This document shows, piece by piece, positions 31,461 to 42,905 of a stretch of 64,000 bases of DNA. The notes beneath the pieces were generated by a model, which was not told the origin of the DNA, did no database searches, and saw only the letters and a list, made by a program, of their open reading frames with translations. Location of the stretch: contig NW_026516664.1 of NCBI RefSeq assembly GCF_025766255.1, positions 496,001-560,000 on the forward strand. Direction: 5' to 3'. The translations under genes and the position numbers were made by a program. The stretch is from Zychaea mexicana (taxonomy: Eukaryota; Mucoromycota; Mucoromycetes; Mucorales; Lichtheimiaceae). Within the stretch, counting starts at the first letter, position 1, and each line of letters begins with the position of its first letter.

Positions 31461-34330
31461 ATTATTAAATGATAATCACCCTCAACGGTCTCAATCTCCC
31501 GATCTTGTATGTCTTCTTCTCGCCCCCCCCCTTCACCTATTGCCATATGTCCCTTTTTCGTCCACCTCATTTCATCGCCTTGTAATATTAATATGAAAAA
31601 AGGGTGTCAGAATACAAAAACGTTATAAAATTTGCTGGAAAATTTATTGCCATGAAAGGCTGTATTCCCAATACGTTCTTTTCACTTTATTAGGTTTGTG
31701 CAACGTGGATTGTTACATCTTCACATGATGAAGAAGTACATTTTACGAATCATTTTGATATCAAAGCTATCATATCTTGGTGAAGATACAGGTTGATACC
31801 TACTGCACTTGCTTTGAATAGCATTCTTCGTACATGTTGTACCCAACTTAGCGACTACACCAAATGATGATCACACTTTGACGTCCTGCGCCAAACCAGG
31901 TTCATTCTAATATTTGATTGTGAGATTTGACGAAGCAGCTCAGTACCACGAATGGTTACTGGACTGGGTCTAGCATGTATGTCTGTAAAGCGTAATACAC
32001 TGTGGACTCCCTTAATTTCACACATGAAAATTGGATTGTGAAACAAACTATGATACATGTTCCAGAGTGATTATATGCACTATGTATAGCAGACATACAT
32101 TGTGTAGCAACACACAACTGTGGTTTAATTTCATGACGTATATGTATAAAGTAGCGTACCGACTTCAGCAGCTGTATCATCCAACATGGTCCATAAAATC
32201 TATATTCTTTGTCCATCATCGATGATTACTGTTATTTCCCTCATAGCCTCACGTGCGTGGACTTTTTTTTTTATCCAGATACATCTTGGTGTTACAAAAG
32301 CTACCAAAACTCTGGAAGAAGCTGTCACTATATGGATCACGTAAATCACATAACCTATGTATCTATGCATGCACCTCGGTTGACTTTTTACTCTTATTTA
32401 TTTGATCCCCATGTATAGCATAAAAATTTAAATTAATTCATCCGCTCAATGCACACGCTGTGGTAGTTGCCAAGGATAAACAATTTCTTATAAAGAGAAA
32501 GTGAAATATGCGAGTATGTGAATTCTTTGATGTTATTTCTACCATTCCGAGATTTTTGGTGAAGTTATCTGGAAGTTAACGGATGTGAGAAGGAGGGTTG
32601 GCGTGTAATGGCCATCTCCGTCGTGTTGTAGCGTACGTAGGCAAGTAATAGATATCATCAGAAACATACAATCTACATCCATTATGTAATGTAATTGCGT
32701 CAAACTTGAGCTTTTAACGAGAATTTCACTTAAAGGCCCATTGGAATTGTACTGAGAGAGATATATTTAGAGACTTGTATAAATGACTAAGGAAAAATCA
32801 AAAGACCAAAATATAAAAAGAAACGATTAGCGCAGCAAAAACAAATCTGTGTGGGAAGTAAGCGAATGAGATCGAGAAAAATTTTAAGGTGTGTGAAAGA
32901 AATGTAAGAAAATAACCGTAGAGAAATAATCATCGCTGTCACTATCATTTTCGTCCATAGGGAAACGTATTATTGCCTAAAGGTTTAGTGTCATATAATG
33001 CTTGTAACACACTTAAGTTTTGCCGAATAAGACGCGCAGCTGCTTCGGGTACAAGGACTTGTTGAGCGGAAAGGATTAGCTGCATTGGATATTGTATACT
33101 GTACAGTAAGTTATGATAGCCTGTCACTGCAAGCTCGGTAACCAAAACATTCAAGACAATGGATGCCCCCATGGTTCTTTAGTAGCCAGTATATCACATG
33201 TTGTAAAGCATCAAGTAATGAAGTTTCTCACCGTGACAATAATGGAGACTCAAGGTGGTGCTGCTGTTGCTGTGGTTGTTTTCAGTCAAACAACAATGAT
33301 CATTATGTAGTCACGTCCATCATTCACGACAGTAATCAGAAAAGGATATTTGAGAATTACACTACGCTCGACTGCGCTTGGACTTCTTAATTACTCTGTA
33401 TAAAACTTTTGTGTTCGATGGTGTTTGTAGTCTCGGCGGTTCATAGGATGTCTTGTGGGCTATTAAATGTTACGGTGATAGAGACTACATCATTGCAAAG
33501 GACCATATACGCTACACGACGATGGAAATAAAAACTGGTTCGCTTCTAAAAAGGGTCCGATTTGTGCAGCGCGTGTAGTAATTCTCATAACCTTTCGCCA
33601 ATTTGACATTCTATTTTTCTTTCCAAATGACTTCTGCATGCGCGTTTTGTGCGTGAGCTCGATGATATCTCGAGCTCTGTGATAATTCTGATTGCGCTCT
33701 TTACCGCTATTTCATTTCTGAAAGTAGCTGTCAGTCCTTTCGTGTACCGTGCCCTGATATCATTTTAATTACTCAAGCGTATCAGCTGTAAATAGTGGTT
33801 ATTAGTCAAACTTGACTATACTTAGTATATACTGCTTCATATGTCTGACAACAAGTGATTAGATATAAACGCATTATTTTAATTAGATGAATTGAGCGAA
33901 GAGGCTGTCGTAGAGCCACTTGTGCATTTTCAAAGGAGTTATCTCAAACAGTCTGTCGTGCTTGTTGCATCGAGGAGCGTAGCTATTGAAGCTGACGGAT
34001 TGTATGATACATACAAAATATCTCCGCTCATACAACAGCTGTTGTCAAAAGCTTACATTGAAGTGAGCATTTGCATCCACCTACGTGTAGCCGTATACAT
34101 GGTTCCTTATTTCATAATAGTCAAATATGTGATTTGTTGTAGTAAAAGAACGTGCGATTAAAACTTTATTGCTACTTTGTTACTCGAGATAAGCGTTTCA
34201 TTAGAAAGCACTGCAGAGTGTGGTTTCGAATTAGATTGACATTATAAGAAGTAATATAGTGTACGTATAGGTATAAAGGAGGATAAGTGTGTGCATGTTG
34301 TGTAGGATGTGTTTAGCAGTGTGTTTTTGT
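31461..34330. other. Gene-poor AT-rich region
   Basis: About 2.9 kb between the ends of ACS and the Sel1 gene. It contains one possible gene relic (32945-33097) and an isolated exon-like frame (33892-34065, plus) that ends at a GTGAGC donor but has no partners I could find. Otherwise nothing is supported. Confidence 0.5.
32945..33097 (-). pseudogene. Possible RTC4-like C-terminal relic
   Basis: The frame reads QQVLVPEAAARLIRQNLSVL before a stop. This resembles the VLVPE-x2-A-x-LI core near the end of RTC4-like domains, which are common in Mucoromycota proteins. A splice acceptor-like site precedes it (CTGTACAG), but I found no convincing upstream exons. It may be a last exon of an unrecognised gene or a decayed copy. 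Confidence 0.25.
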
Positions 34331-37124
34331 TTAAGCGGCCGGCGCACTATGTCCATTAATGAAACCTGAGCACAAAAGCACATCATCAGTCATATTCAGC
34401 GTTGATGATCCTGGTGACAAGCAGACTTGGAATAGCAATCGTCGTAACCGTTCATGAGAGTTTCGGCAACCAGCTGGATCATGGTAATAGGTGCAAAAAA
34501 ACAAATAAGAGTCAATGGGTACATTCTAGCAACAACAAACATCACTACAGCTAACTTATTTTTACCCTCACCACCCCCCTCAAATGAATTGTTAAAGAAT
34601 TTACCTAAAGCTGCTCGTTCAAACCAAACGCTTGCCTCTTGCAAGTCAACAGCACAGCCGAGACCTCGCTCAAAGCAATTGCCTAAATGGTATGCAGCCG
34701 ATACGTGCTTTTGCTCAGCTGCTCGCTTGAATAAATCGAAAGCACCATCTAGATCCTTTTCAGTACCAGCGCCGTTTTGCATATGCATAGCCAGTTTATC
34801 CATTGCCCGTGCGTGATTCTGTGCTGCAGCTTGTTGATACCAATGAACTGCCTTGACATTATCTTTCTCCAACCCGATACCATTAGCATAGCCTTTGAAG
34901 AAAGAACGTAATCGAAATAAAAGGTGAGTACACATTGCAACTGTAAAGTGGTATACAAGCTACAGTGACGGCTTACAGAAACCGAGGTTGCATTGGGCCC
35001 ATGGGTTGTTCTGACGCGCTGATTTGTGGTACCAGTATACGGCGCGTGCTGGATCTTTTTTGACACCCAGTCCTTCTTCGTAACAGAAGCCCAGCGAGTT
35101 TTGTGCAAGCGCATTGCCTTGCTCTGCTGATCGTCTGAACCATTTGACAGCTTCCCGTTCGTTCTTAGGTAAGCCAATACCATTTCGATAGCAGTATCCC
35201 AATGATAATTGGGCTGGTGCATGGTTCTCTTCGGCACTGAGGTAGTACCAAAAGACGGCTTCTTGTTCGTTGACAGCTACGCCAATGCCGTTTTGGAAGC
35301 AGTATCTAAAGACAGTTTACGCACACACTCACTCAAATCAATACGGTTTTGAATGAGCAGATACTTTAATGCGCAAATTACACATACCCAAGCGAGTGAT
35401 AGGCGAAAATATTGCCTCGTTCTGCAGAGCGGCGGTACCACTTTACAGCCTCTTGTTCATTGCGTTGAACACCAATACCATTCTGGAAGCAGAATCCAAG
35501 ATTGTGTTGTGCTCGTGCATGGCCTTGGACGGCGGCTTTGCGATACCAATAAACGCCCTGTGCGTCATCTTTGGTAATACCAATGCCGTTTTGGAAGCAG
35601 TATCTATAATAATCATACAGGTAACCGTCGGAAGGTGATGAGGAAGCGTGAGTAAATATAAACAATTGGTACTGGTCAGTTAATGACCAGAAGAAAAACG
35701 TGACGATAAAGACCCTTTTTTATGCACATACCCGAGATTACACTGAGCCCAGGGGTAGCCTTGCTCTGCAGAGCGTTTATACCACATTGCAGCCTGTTCA
35801 AGGTCTTGCTGCAATCCTATACCGTCTTCATAACAGTATCTGATGCATGATAACAATTTATGTTGCATGATTTTTGTGCGTGTTAGAGAGAGAAAGAGAG
35901 AGCGACATAGAAGCAATTTAGTCACATTAGGAGAAAATCATGCGGATGGGAATAGTTCTCGTCATACATACCCGAGCGAGTTTTGAGCAAAGGCGTTGCC
36001 TTGATCTGCGGAAATACGGTACCATTTGACCGCTTCTTTCACGTCCTTTTCCACACCAATGCCGTCTTCATAGCAGTATCTGAATGTTGTTCCATTAATA
36101 CACGTCAAAAGAGAAATGTTAGCAAACAAAGACAAAGAAAAGAAGGAGGTTGCATTGTTGCCCCCACCCCCAATGGTCGATCAGCAATAATAACATATAA
36201 GGTTTTTTCTCCATCAGTTGCGTACCCAACGTTGTAAATGGCGACGGTTTCGCCCTGTCCTGCTGCGAGGCGATACCAGCGCATGGCTTCAACTTCATCC
36301 TTGGCTACACCAAAGCCTTCGCCGTAGCAGTATCCGAGGATTCCCTGGCCCCGGGCGTTTCCTTGATCTGCGCTGGCTTTGTACCACCGGAAAGCGGCAT
36401 GTTCGTCCTTGGGCATGCCAATGCCGTCATGATAGCACCTGTTGTTTAAAAATAAAGAAATTATTTATCTGCTTTTTGTTACATCAAGTAAGAAAAAAAA
36501 AGAAACGTACACGCCAAGCGCATATTGTGCAGCTGCATTGCTGTCCAGCGTAGCAGCTTCCACAATCCAACGCATAGGTTGTCGTAGATGCCGGACCCGA
36601 TCGGCCCATACTTCAGCCTCAGCACGATCAATTTTGACATTGGGACGACCGTACTTGCGTAAAAAGGCCAATCGTGCCATGGCTAATCCGTCCTGATATC
36701 GTCTGGCCGCTTCTAAATAGAGGCGTTCACTTTCTTTGAAATCTTTGTCGACACCTAGGCCGAATTCATGACAAAAGCCCAGGACACCGAGTGCTTGAGT
36801 GTGGCCGAGGTTGGCGGCGCCTTTGTAATAGGTTATCGCCAGACTTGGCTGCTTCTTATGCCCTTTGCGACCGAATAAAAACTGGTTGCCCAGTTTAAAC
36901 AAGTGCTGTGCTGCCGCAGGACTCTCGTTGTTGTTTGTTGTCTTATTCATAGTCTTATTATCTTTGTTGTTATAATTATAGTCAACGATATTACTGCTGC
37001 TGCTTATCGTTGTAAATGACTGGAAGGAGGATTGACGTTTCTTGTTGTTGGAATGGAGCTTTGAGAGGACAAGCTTAGTTGAACGGTGCAGTAAAAGAGA
37101 GAGAGGAACAGTCAAAGGAGACAT
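34331..37124 (-). CDS. Sel1-repeat protein
   Basis: Eight exons: 37124-36511, 36438-36226, 36079-35972, 35839-35732, 35603-35388, 35305-34977, 34892-34605, 34473-34331, giving 672 aa. After a Ser/Asn-rich N-terminus (about 1-70) it is almost wholly Sel1-like repeats of 36 residues, at least twelve, of the type YCYEDGIGVEKD...AVKWY...A-QGNAFAQNSLG. Such solenoids scaffold protein complexes, for example fungal chitin-synthase activators (SKT5/Chs4) and ERAD factor Hrd3; which role applies is unknown. No membrane segment or C-terminal CaaX box is seen. The five introns from exon 1/2 to exon 5/6 all fall at the LG|YC repeat boundary in the same phase. The last exon is least certain: its frame and stop follow from the phase only. 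Confidence 0.82.
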
Positions 37125-38542
37125 GGTCAGGTCTGTTAAAAGTGTATAGAAAAAGAGAAGATAAAAAAAAAGGAGAGCAAGTTTGTTGCTATAATTACGC
37201 TACACACACACACAGAGAGAGAGAAAGAGAGAGCGCGCGAGAAAGGGTGTGTCCAGAAGTAGTGTGTAGATGTGGTGAGGTGTATGGAGTCTGATGGTAG
37301 CAAAAAGAGAAATGACACGCCCCAGAACGCACCACAACCACTCACACGTTCGTCCGCAACTCACCAGATTGGGGCCCGTGTGTGAAGTTTACATGGAACT
37401 GATCTGAGCTCGCTTTCCTTTTACTCTCCTTTCCGTCTCTATACTGTAGTGACATCTGTTGGGTCTTGACTCGATTGCGCAATCACTTATGTTTTATTAC
37501 TCTGACCCCTCCCCTCCCCTCCCGTCCTCTCCCCTCCCCCTATTCAGCACCAATGTCTTGTTGGGTATTACCATAAATGGTGCAAGAAGATTCGAGCGTT
37601 GTATACAATTAACACCACTGTACATACCATATCAAGGATAAACAAGAGAGAAGGGGAGTCTTTTTCTATTAATATAGCTATAATGTTACTGACAATGATG
37701 GTGATAGACCATGTTGAGGAAGAGGCGCCCCTCACAAAAAAAAACTGGTCTTCGGGGCCATTCTGTATCTGATTTGCTGGTTCGGTGTAAGGGTGTATCG
37801 TACAATACATGCGCAATGTCTTCTTGTGTGGCAGATCCGTCACCGAGGCCTGTGTCGCCTAGGACAGTTCCATGTAATGTGATCCGTGTGTCCGCAATAT
37901 GAGCATGATGTGGCAGCACCACATGAGTATGGGTGACTTGGCAGTAGCAAAGATAGCGACGGCGGCGACGATACAGTGATAACCATATGTAGCAGGGATA
38001 TATATTTCAGGGGTAGGCGACCCAAAAGACTCCTTTTAAGAGGATGTGGGATTAGGGGAGATAACAAATATAGGCTTTGCAGGAGAAGACAAAGAGAAGG
38101 TGTGTGTATTTATCATACAATGAAGAAAAGAGACAAAACGACATGGTGTCCGCCATTTATATATAGCAGAAAGAAGTTGCTTTGCGCCCTTGAGCGGAAC
38201 GGTCGCTGTTATTGTATCTTATCAAGGTGGCTTCACTTGTTCAACAAGCAACAACATCGACTATGTTCGCAGTCGCCTGCGTTTCTTTGCGCACGATGTT
38301 TGTGTATGCGCCCACAAATATATACACAACCACCCCACAAACTCCTTGTGTTTGACAGAAGAGAGAAAACAAGCCCGCCGTAAACATACAGCAAACACGA
38401 TAGACGACGGCGTGAGAAGAGTGTGAAATGGGAGGATATCGTGACAATACCAAATAGACTAGATTCATCCGACGTTCGATATGATAGCAGCTTTTTCTAC
38501 AAGTGGTCATCATTACTATGCTTTATTAATATCGCCTTCTAT
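37125..38542. other. Intergenic with simple repeats
   Basis: Contains a CA run followed by a GA-rich tract (37201-37240) and a C/T-rich tract (about 37505-37541). It is the promoter side of the Sel1 gene and the 3' side of MCC alpha. No gene is supported. Confidence 0.55.
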
Positions 38543-41398
38543 TCACTCGTCGGCAAAGGTGACAAGACTCTTGTTCTCGTCGACCAGGTCGCCGACACTG
38601 TACAAAACTTCGCTGATCGTGCCCGTCATGGGTGCCTTGATAACGTGCTCCATCTTCATTGCTTCCAAAACAACCAGCGTGGTTCCCTTTTCAATCTTCT
38701 GACCTGGTGTTACCAGCACCTGAGAAATCTTGCATGGCATCGGCGTTTTGATAGATCCAGTGCTGTCAGCGCCCTTGGCACTGGCAATCACGTAAGGTGG
38801 GGTTGCAAGTCGCACCTCTGTACGTCCATATTCGTCAAACACCGTCACTTCATCGCCATCCATCACGACATTACTCTTGACCTGCTTGCTGTCGATGCTC
38901 GAGACCAGCTCGCCTTGCTCGTTGTATTGTGCTTGCACATCCGTGTATGTCTTCAAGACACTGCCGTCATCCGCCGACACAACCTTAATATCCACAGCAT
39001 CGCCCTTGTCTTGGGTAGTGATCTCGACCTTGTATTGCTTGTCGCTGTCCTTGGAATCAACAAAAGTGACGGTGCGCGTGTCCCTCATGTTCAGTCGGAA
39101 CGTTTGATGCAAAGTAGACCAAGGGTTATAAGGGTCCTTGGCGTTGGCTTGGGTTTGAGCGATTTCGCTTAGTCGGATGGCGTTGGCAGCTGTGGCCAAA
39201 GTCTCTGCGCTAGGCGCAGCTGGTGGTTTCAAGAGATCCTTCTCATAGTCTGGTATGAATCCCGTCTCCACCTCACCCTTGATAAACTCGGGGTGCTCTG
39301 CGACGCGCTTGACGAATCCAATGTTGGTTTCCAATCCCACAATCTATTTATTTTAGCATCAGTATCAGTTGCTATTGTTTGTCGTTTCACCATTGTCCAA
39401 GGTTTATCCTTCACCTGATATTGTTCCAAAGCTCTTCTGAAACGACGGAGTGCATCGTTTCTATCCTCTCCACGCACGACCAGCTTGGCAATCATGGGGT
39501 CGTAATGCACGCTTATCTGATCGCCTTCGATGAAACCCGTTTCAACACGGAGATCGGCTGATGGCTGTGGGGTGCGTACGCTGAACAAAGTGCCAGTGTC
39601 GGGAAGAAAGTGGCTGTACAAAGGGAAGGTTTTGGCGTAAGCTACTGTTACCCCATCGTCATTTTCCCGTCAATCATAAACACACGCTTACTTGGAGGGG
39701 TTTTCAGCATAAATACGAGCTTCAAAGGCGTGTCCACGCAATTTCAATTCTTCTTGCAACATTGGCAATCGGTTACCCGCAGCAACCTGTCATGACATCA
39801 GACCACGCGTTTTAGTATTCCGCGTCTTCCCTCCATTCAACAATACATTCTCATCTGCTGTTTACCTCCAGCTGCCAGTGGACTAAATCAGTGTTCGTGA
39901 CCATTTCAGTCACAGGATGCTCGACCTAGTACAGATTATTGAACGTAAACAAATCAGTTTTGACTCATCTTCCTTTCTCGTCTGTTATCCTTCAGCGACC
40001 GTTACCTGTAAACGCGTGTTCATCTCCATAAAGTAAAACTGCTTATCCACGTTGTCCATGATGAACTCGACCGTGCCAGCATTTTCATAGCCGACAGCAC
40101 GCGCAGCCGCAACAGCCTTTGCACCCAAATGAGCACGGATTTCTTCCGTCAATCCAGGACCAGGAGCTTCCTCAATGACCTTTTGGTGACGGCGCTGAAC
40201 AGAGCAGTCGCGTTCAAACAAGTGGACACAGTTATCATGCTTATCCGCAAACACTTGCACCTCGACGTGCCGTGGACGCTCCAGATACTTTTCAACCAGA
40301 ACCTTGTCATCACCAAACGACTTGATCGACTCGCGTTTGGACGACTCTAGCATTTCTTCAAACTCGCTAGCGGAGCGCACGATACGCATGCCTTTACCGC
40401 CGCCACCCTTGACGGCTTTGATCAATACCGGATAGCCGATCTTTTCGGCTTGCTCCTTTAAAAATTGGACGTCTTGGTTTTCGCCGTGGTATCCAGGAAC
40501 CACAGGTACGCCGGCGTCCTCCATGATGTATTTTGATTCGCTCTTGGAACCCATGGATCGCATGGCGTCGCCAGACGGGCCAATGAATGCCAGCTTTTCG
40601 GTCTTGACGCGGTCTGCGAATTCTGCATTTTCCGACAAGAAACCGTATCCGGGATGGATTGCCTTCATTTTCATCGCTCTTCTTTAGCCCGTCTCTCCTT
40701 TCTTTCCTTATCTTTTCTTAATGATTTACCTGTGCGCCTGTCATGCGAGCCACATTTAATATCTTATCGATGCTCAGATAGCTTTGAGCCGATGGGGGTG
40801 GACCGATTAAAAACGACTCGTCAGCCTATGATCAAGAGAGAAGTAGAAATAAAAACATCAGCCTGTCTTCTTCTGTCCCCTATGCCTTTTTGAGATTCCT
40901 TTCCCTTTTCCTTCCAGCCACTAACCATTTTGACGTGTTGCGCGTTAACATCGGCTTCACTGTACACTGCAACTGTCTTGATGCCAAGTTCTTTGGCAGT
41001 TCGCATTACACGACACGCGATTTCACCACTACAATGACTCCTTTGATTAGTCCTCACTCTTCCTTTTCTTTGCTTCTCTTTGCGTGCCGCTGAGACTCGT
41101 CACCATATGTATCTTTACCGATTTGCGATTAGGATCTTTTCAAATAATGGGTTTCGAGCTACAGCAATAAGACAAAACAAGATAAGGCCGTTAGCTTTCT
41201 TTTATTTTGTTGACATGTGAAAAAAATTGGGTTTTTTCTTTGGGGAGGAGGCGTATGTATGTATACGTCGCGAGCGTGCGGTAATAATTATTGATATTTA
41301 CTGGAATAGAATCGTATGGACGTTGTTTTCATAGTAGCATAAAGAGGCTTGGACGTTGTCTGCAGAGTAAACTGCCTACATAACCGCGTTTGGAACAT
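38543..41398 (-). CDS. MCCC1: 3-Methylcrotonyl-CoA carboxylase, biotin (alpha) subunit
   Basis: Nine exons: 41398-41302, 41158-41119, 41028-40926, 40825-40730, 40662-40006, 39925-39866, 39786-39692, 39613-39415, 39343-38543, giving 715 aa. Exon 1 encodes a mitochondrial presequence rich in Arg, Thr and Ser ([13 protein letters not shown]... ending RFYS). Exon 2 opens the biotin carboxylase domain ([19 protein letters not shown]). The ATP-grasp region has [15 protein letters not shown], and the catalytic region has [19 protein letters not shown] and [18 protein letters not shown]. The C-terminal biotinyl domain carries EAMKM with Lys about 679. It carboxylates 3-methylcrotonyl-CoA in leucine breakdown with the beta subunit, not in this window. 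Segments such as [11 protein letters not shown] are shared with pyruvate and propionyl-CoA carboxylases, but length and C-terminal layout fit MCC. Confidence 0.93.
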
Positions 41399-42021
41399 GG
41401 TGGTGAGGAAGTGCAAAAAAATAGAAGAGTGGAAGTCAAAAGAAAAAGGAGTGTAGTGTGTTGCTGATTACACGCTTCTTTTTCACTGAATCGTGGGAAA
41501 AAAACTGTTTGCAGTACACTGCGATTCGGAGTCCGTAAATGCTGTGCTTTTGGTTGTCCACATTCAGGGCGTTCCTTGGTGGTACCAAACAGCTTACCCC
41601 GCAAATTTTTCTCACAGTGATTGCAAGGAAAACCATTCTGAGTATGCTAGTTAAGCCGCTTTTCTACATAATAAAGTAGGCTACATACGAAGGTGATCAG
41701 TAGATCATTGATCATTCCGTAGCTGTGTGTCTCGTCTATAAATTGTCTAATTCGAAAATCTCTACGTAGTGTATTCTATCCGCGCATTGATTATTGTGCT
41801 GGGATCAATTACTTTTACGCTACGTGCTGACGATGATAGATACGGATGCATCTCTTAGCAGCACTGATAACATAATACAGATTAATACACCACAACCATC
41901 TTTGTTGGCTGTTCAATATGAACCACGCCGCACATATCATGAGAAGAAATGAAGCAAATATCAATTGGACAGTAGACGCATTTAGCGCTACAGATGCATG
42001 GATGACTTCAACGGCAACTTA

Positions 42022-42863
42022 TCATTCTGCTGCTGTTTTTATTAGACAGGTATACGGGCAATCATTTGTAAAGTGAGAATTTAGAGTCCTGCAATTTGTA
42101 CAATATGCATGATACAATCCGGTAGCAGATATTCTAATACCCTTGCCAAAAACCTTAAAAAGACGACGCTTCATTCCAAAACTACCGAGCTCCGTGAATT
42201 TCTTCAAAACGATGCAAGCCGTACCGTCCAGTGCATATTTGTTGCTACTGCCGTCGCTGTTAATATGGATGTGATTTTTGTATCCAGGCACTATGTCCAG
42301 TAGGAAGTCTTCAGGATATTCTTCGCACCATTCTAGACCACGCGCAAGATTCTTGAGCCGCCTTTCAACCGCGTATCAAAGACCATGATAAAGACCATCT
42401 CTGAATACTCAACTGGTACATTTGCCACGGTATACGCTCTCAAATTCAGTAGAGGTAAGGCCAGCACCACACGTACATCTATTGTCGTAGCAGTTGGTTC
42501 TTCGTCATTAATATTGTTGTCGTCGTCGTTGTCGATATACTGTAATTGAGTATGTTGTTCTCGCAGTACGGATCGCGCAATCACTTGCTGTCGTATGGTG
42601 TTGTCAGAAAATTCTACTTCAACAAGGGTCGAGTAGTAGGTGATTGATAACACGTCTGTTGGGTTAATTCGAACTCTCTGCAATAAACGGATTGAATTTG
42701 TGCCGTACTTTCGCTGTAAGATATTGCAGGCAGTGGAGTAGCTTAAATTGCCTTTGAAAGCAAACATGATCGTACGAGGTTGTGGATTTAAAGTTATCGT
42801 AATTTGCCATTGTTCGACAGGACCAAAGTCCTTTATCCTTGGAGGACTAGTGAGTGAGCTCAT
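42022..42863 (-). pseudogene. Hypothetical gene with one frame break and a CCHC-like knuckle
   Basis: From ATG 42863 a 170-residue frame runs through VEQWQITITLNPQPRTIMF and an acidic Asp/Asn run, to about 42355. There the frame changes and a second frame continues LKNLARGLEWCEEYP... to a stop at 42022. Near its end is YCTNCRTLNSHFTNDCPY, C-x2-C-x5-H-x4-C, one residue longer than a retroviral-type CCHC knuckle. This layout (basic/neutral N-part, knuckle at the end) recalls retrotransposon gag-like or LINE ORF1 proteins, but I recognise no family. A TATA-like TTTTTATA (minus: TATAAAAA) is at 42898-42905. It could also be an ordinary gene with an assembly error. Confidence 0.45.
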
Positions 42864-42905
42864 TCTTCTTGTCGTTTTGATTATACACGCCTGTTGCTTT
42901 TTATA

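Noticed and set aside
33892..34065. Exon-like plus frame ending at a GTGAGC donor
   Set aside because: The translation looks protein-like but no neighbouring exon, start or family could be found, so it was not listed as a gene.
41436..41636. Candidate upstream start of MCC alpha (MVFLAITVRKICG followed by GTAAGC)
   Set aside because: Its phase does not join the KILIANR exon, whereas ATG 41398 gives a proper mitochondrial presequence and the right phase.
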